Made by a program: the position numbers and the translations under genes. Shown here piece after piece: positions 55,786-64,000 of a stretch of 64,000 bases of DNA. The stretch lies in the NCBI GenBank assembly GCA_021018995.1, contig CM037593.1:6724088-6788087 (forward strand), given 5' to 3'. Within the stretch, counting starts at the first letter, position 1; the number at the start of each line of letters is the position of its first letter. The notes beneath the pieces were generated by a model that ran no database searches, had not been told where the DNA came from, and worked only from the letters and a program-made list of their open reading frames with translations. The DNA comes from Chloranthus sessilifolius. Its lineage: Eukaryota > Streptophyta > Magnoliopsida > Chloranthales > Chloranthaceae.

Positions 55786-57462
55786 TTCGATGACTAACTT
55801 ATTTGGAGTTTACAGTTTTTTATATGCACAATGCAAGACTTATATACATAACTTATTTTCCAAAGCCTTCATGATGAATATGCAAATTGTCATGAATATG
55901 CAAATTATCACAAGTTCAAAAACCAATTTTCTTCTATCATTAACCAAATGTCTTCTGCGTTACGAGTAAAAAAGTAAAGAGAACGAATATCATTTCAGCT
56001 GAGTCGAGAAGTAAAACGAAACAAACATCGTACGAACTACGAATCAAGAAGCAAAACAAACAAATATCATACGAGCTATGAGTCAAGAAGCGAAATGAAA
56101 CAAATATCAAAGACATCTATGAATCAAAATCAAAAGTGCAAGTGGACGCTGAATTTCTCTTACCTCAACTTGAAGCCAAAACGAAGATTTTTCTTTCTTA
56201 AAATAACCCTCTCATCACGCACCCTTGGTCTTAACCTAAAACACATCAAATTTACATCTCACACGTCAAAAGTGACGAAGAAAAGGACGTCCCAAAGTCT
56301 CCCCAAGTTTCTTTCCCAAAAACATAAAATCTCATAAACATGACAAATCAATCGGTCGAATTCCCAAATCGATCAATCGGTTTCCAAAATCGATCGATTG
56401 AAATCCAGTTTGATCGATTGGTTTCTTTAAAATTTTCACATATCTCTGTCATCACAATCTGATCGATCGGTTCCCAAATCAATCGATTGGTTTCCAAATC
56501 GATCGATCGAATTCCATTTCGATCAATCGGTTTCTTCAGAAAACTCACCTTTCTCTATTTCACAGCCCGATTGATCAGTGCACAAACCGGTCGATGCGTC
56601 TCCAAAATCGATCGATCGGTTTCTCAAATAGATCAATCAAATTCCATTTCGATCGATCGGTTTCTCAAATAGATCGATCGAATTTCATTTCGATCGATCG
56701 ATTTTGACAGATTCTCACCCATACTGGCTTCTTCTTCCCTGATTCATTTTTTTCTTATAATTGAAGCCTATGCTTCTAAATTTTCAATCATATCTTAACT
56801 AAAGCTTAACATAACTATGAATCACAATTCAACACATCCTTGCTCACCTTTATTTGGTCGATCACACGCCTTTCACCAGTAGTTGCCATGGAGGGTTTGT
56901 GGAGTCGAATCTCTCTCGTTCACGGATCCTCTCTTCGTCGAAGCTCAATTCTCTCTTCGTCGAAGCTCGATGATAACAAGGTCAATTGAATAAGAGTGGT
57001 GGAAATTTCTTGTTGACCTGGAGCTGCGGACTACACGATTTGGAAGGAGTTCACCTCTTCTCAAACTCCTTAACCCCTTCTCTCTCAACTCTCTTGCAAA
57101 ACCAAACGAAGCCCAATTAAGGCTTGCGTGAGACGCCTATCCCCCACTTACCCCTTTGGTTTGATTCCCTGTGAAGCACACACGCATCGTGTGTGTTTGT
57201 TCTTATCCACTTACTCTCACATGGTGTGAAGCTCGCACACCCAACCTTTAGTATATTAACTCTTCCAAAAGACTCGAAATGAGTCCAAAACGCACCCAAA
57301 CAGTTTTAAATCCTTAAACCTCATAACCGTTGCCGCTTAAAGATCAAAACCTCGGGGTCTATTAGGTCAATTCAGTGTTAAACACACTCACTAAAATTAG
57401 TGTATTGGCCCAGGCACGCGCACTTAGTCAGTGCGTGTGGGTTCAAAATTGAGGATGTTACA
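55786..57462. repeat. Right part of the split solo LTR
   Basis: Non-coding. It includes an array of ATCGATCGATCGG/TTCGATCGATC palindromes at 56353-56705 and CTCTTCGTCGAAGCTCGAT duplications near 56930-56970. It ends GGATGTTACA. Confidence 0.55.
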
Positions 57463-57474
57463 GTGTCATATCCA

Positions 57475-57860
57475 ATTAGGATGGATTTCTAGATTAGCCC
57501 ATCTCGGAGAAGAGAAGTGAAGAAGGTTTTGAATAAAAGGCGGATAAAGCCCCCGGCCTCGATGGATTTCAAATTCTAATATTCAAGAATCTATGCGAAT
57601 GCAAAAATGACCTATTAGCACACATCGAAGAAGTGGGACGAACGGGTAGAATGCCAGGGGCGGTAAACTCTACTTTTCTAATGCTTGCTCCGAAAGATTA
57701 GAGGCTTGAAGTGTTTGACTGATTCAGACCAATTATTGCAATTCTCTTTATCAAATCTCCGCTAAGCTAAAATGATCTTTGCCAGACTGGATCAAATTTT
57801 TTGCAGATTCATATCCGATGAACATTCTTCCGTATTTTACAGTTTTTTTATCTTCCGATT
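57475..57860 (+). pseudogene. LINE RT fragment
   Basis: The + strand reads, with frameshifts, KAPGLDGFQILIF near 57550 and GRMPGAVNSTFLMLAPK near 57640. Then FRPI and a weak KMIFARLDQI run into FISDEHSS. These are the start of a LINE reverse transcriptase (KAPGPDGF, LIPK, RPI motifs). Short, decayed and on the opposite strand to the other LINEs. Confidence 0.6.
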
Positions 57861-58006
57861 TTCTCTCGTATTTTCCCCTATTTTTTGACTTTCTCGCTCA
57901 CTGGATGAAACCCGTACCCGTATTTTGTCGCTTTGTTCTTTAGTATTCAAATTTGTTGCTAAATTGGAAAGATGGGTTTGTTCCAAACTAGCTGCAATTG
58001 ATTAAA

Positions 58007-59397
58007 GGGACCAACTCTCTTGACCGTTATTTAAGCACCAAATGGGTATTTAAATGATCATACACCATCAATTATTAGAGATGTGGGTGAGATCCATACC
58101 GTCAAAGTGATAGATCAAAGATTTTAGTGCAACAGGCCCATAAATGGTGTTTTAGGGAGATTCAAACCATCTGATTAGTGGACTTTAATATCAACCATTG
58201 TTTTCAGTTTAATGGCTGATAAAGATCATCATTCGAATGGTTCACATCCACTTCCAGGCATGTTTTTTAGGGCTGAGTCATGTTCAAATGGTAGATTGCC
58301 ACTCATACAATTTAGATTGATCACAGATGTGCACCACCTCGCAAAACGATAAACACAATTGATGGGGACATCCCTATCAAGAGCATCGGACGTGAACCGC
58401 AAAAGATTCTTAAGCACCGAAAGAAACCAAAAGGGAGTCGAAACGGAAGAATCGAAAAGAAATTGATTGAGCAGTTCAAATTCGGAGAAACTGAAGGTCG
58501 CTACAGTAACTCGACTGATCGAGCTATAGTGCTACAGTAACTCGATTGATCGAGCTACAGTGCTACAGTACCTCAATTAATCGAGCTACAGTGCGAATTT
58601 TGAAGGAATTTAAGTTTTAAGGGCATACTCGTCCTTTTTTAGTATATGTTTGAGGGTTTTCTTTTGTTTTATGGCCTACTATATAAGGTCTTTATAACTT
58701 TGGAATAAACTTTTTTGATTAATGAAAATTTGAGAGTTGCTTTTGTGCAAACCCCAGAGAACTTGTGAAGAGTTTTCGATCGAAGGAGCGAATCTTTCGA
58801 AACTTGAGGAGTGTTTATTCATTTCTCGTCCGACTTGGTGTGAAGCTGACATGCAGCCTTGGTGTGAAGCCTCAGAAATCCTTGGTGTGAAGCCTTGGAC
58901 CTCTATCCTCTTATTCTATCTTTTCTCTGGTAATATTTTTTTTTTTGCTTTGATAAATTTCAAAACCCCAAAATATTATTAGTTTATCTTTGATCTATCC
59001 CTTTTGTTAAATCTAATTCCTTGAGCCTTTATTTTCAAACTTGAGTGGAATCAAGAGACGACGCCGCCACTGTCGCTTGGTACCCTAAACTAGAGCGAAA
59101 CTCAAATCCTTCATCGGATCCGTTTTTCTAGATCGGAAAATATAGATGCATGTGAACGCTAAATTGAATTAACCTAGTTGCTTTATTGAATTTATTAAAT
59201 TTATTGTGTTTGGGTGAACTTGATTATTCTCATTATTCAATTTAATTTGTGGTTAATTCCAAACTTGCATAATTAGGGTTTTAGCGTTTGTCCCGCATCA
59301 ACAATTTAATGGTGTAAGATTAAAAGTGAAACTTTAATGGTACATGATCATTTGAACTCCATTTGGTGTTTAAACGTCGATTAGGAACCATTATCCC
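58007..59397. mobile_element. Mutator-type MITE containing a solo LTR
   Basis: Inverted ends: GGGACCAACTCTCTTGACCG... against ...GGAACCATTATCCC, with CACCAAATGG and AAATGATCAT shared further in. The exact 9-bp TSD TTGATTAAA is at 57998-58006 and 59398-59406. Without the solo LTR it is about 445 bp, non-coding. Confidence 0.87.
58360..59300 (+). mobile_element. Solo LTR (TGATGGGGACATCC family)
   Basis: TGATGGGGACATCC to ...GTCCCGCATCA, exact TSD ACAAT at 58355-58359 and 59301-59305. It starts with an open frame (IDGDIPIKSIGREPQ, then HRKKPKGSRNGRIEKK), which parallels the coding tails of the other families. It has CTCGATTGATCGAG palindromes at 58500-58595 and a TATA box at 58679-58688, and ends like the other LTRs. 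A fourth LTR family of the group. Confidence 0.9.
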
Positions 59398-59473
59398 TTG
59401 ATTAAATTGTGTGTTGTATGGTTGTCTCTTTCAGTAAGCAAAAAACTCTAGCTCTTACCTAATATTCATGGGG

Positions 59474-60292
59474 TAATGCGGAATTGAAGCCTACATGCTG
59501 CGATCGTGGCCGGATAAAGAGGAAACGTTAAAAGAGAAAGTTGACCCACGAATGGGTTTTCAAGGAGGCCCGTTAAAGTCCCGTGTGCACGTTATTTTAG
59601 GTAATATTTTATCTAGGTGTAATTTCCTTTTTTATGATTCTTTTAATAAATGGTTTATTTTAAAATTAGTTTTCTTATTTGAATTATTTAGGGGTCAGAG
59701 ACATGTGATATATGACTGTTAATTTCGTCATTTTCTGCGCAACCATCGGAAAAGTGGTCATAAGTCTATCAATATATGTCGGAATTGTGTGATTCTTGTC
59801 TTGTTGGAAAGCTACTTTGATAGACTTTCAAATAAGACCAATTTCACGTTAATCGGACATCGTTTGACCTTGCAAAAGTGGCCACATAATAAAAAGACGG
59901 GATTAATGGCGAGATTAATTATGACCGTTATATTAGAAAGTTTTAATAGTTGATTAGGAGTTTTATTTTAAGTAATATTTCTAGGGTTTCTTTTCTTTAT
60001 AAATACACATTGTAATCTCTTACGAGAATTATTATTGGTGATGAATGAAAAAATTATGAGTTTTGCTTTGTGTGAATTCTAGAGAATTTGAGATGAGTTT
60101 TCGTTAGAAGAGAGATTCTTCTCCCGCGCGCGGTTTGGTGTAAGGCCAACTTTTCTTCCTTGGAACAATTTCTTAGATCTTCTACCCCTATTTTCCTTTT
60201 TATTTTTGTTTTAATTGAAGAGCGAGAACCCTAACCCATATCGTGCGGGATTTACTCTATTTTAGGGTTAGCGTGCGATTTTTTCCGCATCA
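59474..60292 (+). repeat. Element F 5' LTR
   Basis: About 90 percent or more identical by eye to 61294-62117. TATA-like TTTATAAATA near 59995. TTTGGTGTAAGGCC near 60130 recalls the leader motif of the other LTR families. Confidence 0.88.
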
Positions 60293-60325
60293 AATTGGTA
60301 TCAAAGCAAGTTTAACACTTGGCAC

Positions 60326-61375
60326 ATGGAGTCCATCATGAGTAAAGCACAGTTTATAGAACCCTTTCACGAGTTGAATGATCAGATGGCTAGCATGAGA
60401 TCGTTCGTAGATAGACAGAAGAGACTTGATTGCTTCGGACGATTTCTACAATTGCACAGGTATGTGAGACAGTGAAAGCTAGGTCGCGGAGTCCAAGGTA
60501 TTTGAAGTTAACAAGTCAATGTTGGCCAGTTTTACATAATCGAGCGTTCACTTTTAAGATTCTACGTGAGTTAGAAATTTCACGTCGGATAGCAGAGGCG
60601 TTAAGCAGGGGTTTTGTTCAACAATTTCTTAAGGATTGTCTCTCAAACTATAAGAGAAAATCATATCGGCAAGTTTTGAAGCCTTGAGATTTAAGCTTTC
60701 AAATCTCGTGTTCGTTAACCTAACCCCATCACCAACTGTCCGTTTCAATCCCATAACCGTTGTGATACATACACCCATTACTTTCAGCCCAAAGCCCGTT
60801 CAAGAAACCAAGCCCGTAACCGTAGTTACCCTAGCCGCCCTCATCCCACCCAAACATGTTATCGATCTTCTACCCGAACCCGTAATAGCACCAAAATTGA
60901 TTGAAGATTCCATACCGGTTGATGAAACCCTCTTACGATCAATATTAGTACTAATCTCGACACTGTTGAAAAGCTTGAGACCGTTGAAGAGCACGTGTCC
61001 GCAACAAGTCCTACCGAGTCCGAGTCCGAGTCCGCAACAAGTCCTACCAAGTCCGAGTCCGCAATGAAGTCTATCGGTCCCATGACCCACAGGTCCCAGG
61101 ATCGTGTTGGTTGTGTGTTGACATCGATTCCCATCGATGTATCAAAGATAAATCGAATCTCGCCCAAGTTGAATCCGGCTTACTTGTCCAAGCTACTTCC
61201 GATCGAGGTTCCTTATATATTGTTTGTGATCGTGGGTGTGAAAATCCATGTCAGCCAAAGTTCGAGATCAAATTTCTTCAAAGTAGGGACGAATAATGCG
61301 GAATTGAAGCCTACAAGCCGCGATCGTGGCCGGATAAACAGGAAATGTCAAAAGAATAAGTGGACCCACGAATGA
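60326..61375 (+). pseudogene. Element F interior coding remnants and LTR-encoded tail
   Basis: Gag-like start at 60326 with a stop after HRYVRQ. 60430-60687 ends CLSNYKRKSYRQVLKP. 60684-61067 is Pro/Val-rich and ends in SPSPSPQQVLPSPSPQ from a short repeat. In the next frame 60995-61375 runs VGCVLTSIPIDVSKINRISP and VPYILFVIVGVKI, then crosses into the LTR: NAELKPTSRDRGRINRKCQK and a stop at 61375. The tail is basic, as in the chromovirus-like families. No recognised enzyme domain. Confidence 0.55.
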
Positions 61376-62117
61376 GGTTTTTAAAAAGGCCCGTTGAAGA
61401 CTTGTGTGCACGTTATTTTAGGCAATATTTTATCTAGATTTAGTTTCATTTTTTATTAGAATTCTTTTAATAAATGGTTTATTTTAGGATTAGTTTCCTT
61501 ATTTAAATTATTTAGGGGTCAGGCACATATATGTGATACTTGACTGCTAATTTCGTCACTTTCTGCATAGCCATCAGAAAAGTGGTCATAAGTTTATCAA
61601 TATGTGTCAGAATTGTGTGATTCTTGTCTTGTTGGAAAACTACTTTGATAAGCTTACAAATAAGACCAATTTCATGTTAATCGGATATCGTTTAACCCTT
61701 CAAAAGTGGCCGCATAATAAAAAGACGGGATTAATGGTGAGATTAATTATGACCGTTAAATTAGAAAGTTTTAATGGTTGATTAGGAGTTTTATTTTAAG
61801 TAGTATTCCTAGGGTTTCTTTTCTTTATAAATGCACATTGTAATCTCTTATGAGAATTATTATTGATGATGAATGAAAAAATTATGAGTTTTGCTTTGTG
61901 AGAATTTTAGAGAAGCTGAGATGAGTTTTCGTCAGAAGAGTGATTCATCTCCCACGTGCGGTTTGGTGTGAGGCCAACTTTTATTCTTTAGAGTGATTCC
62001 TTAGATCTTCTTCTACTCTTATTTTCCTTTTTATTTTTGTTTTAATTGAAGAGCGAGAACCCTAACCCCTATCGTGCGGGATTATTTTAGGGCTAGCGTG
62101 CGATTTTTTCCGCATCA
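61294..62117 (+). repeat. Element F 3' LTR
   Basis: TAATGCGG to ...CCGCATCA. Its first 82 bases are the end of the open frame described above. Confidence 0.88.
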
Positions 62118-63152
62118 TGGGGTCTAAGCAAGGAGACCTACTTCCATTTCTCGTTTCACTCTTTAGGGTAAAGGTAACGACCGTGGTGCATAGCAAAGCT
62201 GAAGAATGTCCTTAATCAGGGGTTTCAAGTGATGTATTGACTCTATTGATACCCATATGCCTTCTCATCTTCATTGTGTCAACGGAACGATTCTTTTCTA
62301 ATGTCTCCATTTTCTTATTGTTGGTCTTATTCTTCCTGTGGTGGAATTTGTTGGGTTAGAACAGTATATTTTGGTTAGAAGTTAACTTTTATGGTACTGA
62401 CATGAATGCTGTTGAGATATGAGGTTACTTGGTGTTTCTTGGTTTGAATGTTTCTTCTTCCACCAATGGAATAGTCCGATTGTAGCTTGGTGCTCCGCTT
62501 CAATGGCTTGGTAGAAAGAGGAACAGCTCTACAACTTTTGGTGCCATATCTTTTACACAGAACGAAGAAGTGTACTATCATCCGATTTACAACTCACCGA
62601 TATTTGAGCTGGTTTGGGCATATCCATCAGAAACCTGAAACAGCCCTTGGATGAAGGATCAAAACAATATGCATCATGGAAGTACAAGGGATGACCAATA
62701 AAGCCTTTATTTGGAACTTAGTATTAGTGAGAAACGATATGGAGGCTTCCCAATTTACAGAGAGTTTAGCCTAAAAACAAAAAACAAGTGGATAAATAAG
62801 AATTGCAGAGTTGATCCCACTTAGATGGGATTAGGCCGTGATGATGGTGGCAATGATTCAAGTATGTAGCTCCACTTTTTCTGATCAAGGTCTGGTGGTG
62901 GAAAAATTGATCATCATTATTCCTGTAGATGTTGAGCATAAGAACTTAATATTTTTACATTTTTCTTTTTCAAGTTATTCTTGTGTGACTTTTGTGCATG
63001 GTGGGTCTAATTTTGCATCTGAATTTCGTAGAAGTTTTTCCCAGTCTTCTCATATAAATGACCTTGTCTCCTGATTCCATTCTCAAGCAAATCAAGATGT
63101 AGCATCTTGTGCTTCTGGGAGCTTTGTTCTTAGGCACCTATATTTTTTTCTA
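62118..63152 (+). other. Intron e spacer
   Basis: About 1 kb of ordinary-looking non-coding sequence. I searched for the next AAH exon (GSQGHAG-like) in all three forward frames and did not find it. Confidence 0.55.
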
Positions 63153-63602
63153 GGGGAAATTAGAAAAAAGGGACTACTTGAAGAAAGTTTTAGAGCATTA
63201 TACTTCTTTAGGAACTTTTAGAAAAAGGGATCGATAAACTTTCCAAGATCCCCAAAAATTCATTTGGTCAATGTGTGATGAAAAGGGTGATTTGAAATTG
63301 CGAAAAAGCTCTCCAAAAAGTCATTCGGTCAGCAGGTGAGAAACATTTATAGTTGAAATTATGAAAATACCCTTCTATTAAATGTCGTATCGCACAAATG
63401 ATATCGTTTATTTAATTGGGACGGAGGGTGATTCGGTAATTTCAACTATAAATGCTTTTAAAACTTTAACAGAATATCTTGTTGGGAAACTAAAAGATCG
63501 GACAATCCCTGTTTTCTAAAAATTTCTTAAGTAGAACAGTATGCTAAAACCTTTTAAAAAGTAGTCCTTGTTTTCTAAAGAGCCCTTTTTTCTAATTGGT
63601 CC
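63153..63602. mobile_element. MITE with long imperfect inverted repeats
   Basis: Left end GGGGAAATTAGAAAAAAGGG; right end inverted GGACCAATTAGAAAAAAGGG. The arms are about 100 bp each and include TAGAAAA...GGGAT and TTTTAG...ATACT..TCT/complement. Non-coding. No TSD identified, so the superfamily is open. Confidence 0.7.
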
Positions 63603-64000
63603 ATTTCGCCTCTGTAGGTTAGCCACCATCTGTACAACCTAGCACTGGGTTAGAAATTGCTTTTATCTAAGTGAGAAATTATTTTAATATATAATTCGTA
63701 AATAGTTGATATGTAACCTAGTGGTTAAGGTTTGAATTCAATTCTAAAACTTGAGATCTAAATATATATCATGAGGAGTTAAATCTATGTTTAATGCAAA
63801 AGTTTAATCCTGTAAATCTAATTGAAAAGACTAGTATAAGGTAGCCGACCCGAGTGCCAGCCGCAGTACTTGGGTCAAGCTCAGGTTGACAGCCTTTTGG
63901 TAAATGTGGATATAGTTTGGAGAGCCAAATCAGTACAAGGCCAAAAGTGAGTTTTCACTGATTTGTGTGCTTATAAATAGCAGTGCATTTCTCGAGGCTT
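63603..64000 (+). other. Intron e spacer at window end
   Basis: AT-rich, non-coding. Nothing supportable seen. Confidence 0.5.

Larger units (their letters stand above)
34885..57462. mobile_element. Probable 2.75 kb solo LTR split by later insertions
   Basis: Starts TGTGACGTACC and ends GAGGATGTTACA, a TGT...ACA pair typical of long Ty3/gypsy LTRs. Removing element C (35692-47397) and the LINE (47673-55771) joins 34885-35691, 47403-47672 and 55786-57462 into one block of about 2754 bp. The flanks gcttc and gtgtc agree at only 3 of 5 positions, so the outer TSD is not proven. Non-coding. It carries a 23-bp tandem repeat and an ATCGATCGG palindrome array (56353-56705). Confidence 0.55.
59474..62117 (+). 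mobile_element. Small non-autonomous LTR element F
   Basis: LTRs 59474-60292 and 61294-62117 begin TAATGCGG and end CCGCATCA, so the usual TG is TA in both. The exact TSD TGGGG is at 59469-59473 and 62118-62122. Primer site TGGTATCAAAGC at 60296-60307. The 1 kb interior holds a gag-like start (ATG 60326, MESIMSKAQFIEPFHELNDQ) with stops, a Pro/Val-rich stretch (60684-61067) and a short frame that enters the 3' LTR. No protease, RT or integrase is seen. Confidence 0.9.

Noticed and set aside
34885-57462. Reading the outer TGT...ACA pair as two LTRs of one full element
   Set aside because: The two ends together make only one LTR after removing nested elements; no internal region or primer site belongs to it.
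62118-62300. Candidate next AAH exon (VKVTTVVHSKAE frame after tttag)
   Set aside because: No GSQGHAG or following conserved AAH residues; it only shares the first few letters.

Overview
This is nuclear DNA of a land plant, most likely a flowering plant with a large, transposon-rich genome. The only host gene I can support is the middle of a plant allantoate amidohydrolase (AAH, ureide/purine catabolism) on the + strand. Its exons lie at 89-173, 613-729, 13772-13881, 14390-14495 and 14611-14697. The 5' and 3' exons are not in the window. No species can be named from the sequence.

Almost everything else is transposable-element DNA sitting in the AAH introns. Many insertion boundaries can be fixed from target-site duplications (TSDs). 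Intron a (174-612) holds a small hAT-type MITE. Intron b (730-13771, 13 kb) holds a decayed Ty1/copia fragment split by a Ty3/gypsy element (A, 3052-12399), which itself carries a 2.5 kb solo LTR and a LINE tail. Intron c (13882-14389) holds a Mutator-type fold-back MITE. Intron e starts at 14698 and has no acceptor that I can find, so it would exceed 49 kb.

Layout of intron e: a Mutator-type element (15258-17262) containing a hAT-type element and fold-backs; Ty3/gypsy element B (18206-26288) containing a LINE; a palindrome-rich TIR element (27282-34304) containing a hAT transposon with an intron-bearing transposase (28379-33624); a probable 2.75 kb solo LTR (34885-57462) containing composite Ty3/gypsy element C (35692-47397) and an L1 LINE (47673-55771) that contains small element D (49843-53993); then a LINE fragment, a Mutator MITE with a solo LTR inside it (58007-59397), and small non-autonomous LTR element F (59474-62117).

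Elements A, B, C and D and three of the solo LTRs (those at 40031, 58360 and in part the LTRs of F) belong to one broad chromovirus-like group: initiator-Met-tRNA primer site, LTRs beginning TGAYGGGGAC, chromodomain-like pol C terminus. Three things stand out. (1) The pol reading frame continues into the 3' LTR and encodes a conserved basic tail. (2) A palindrome array sits at the same place in each LTR but with a different core in each family. (3) Element C has one outer TSD but two complete interior regions joined integrase-to-gag at a 5-bp microhomology. Nearly all TE coding regions carry stops, frameshifts or lost catalytic residues, so most of this DNA is relic.
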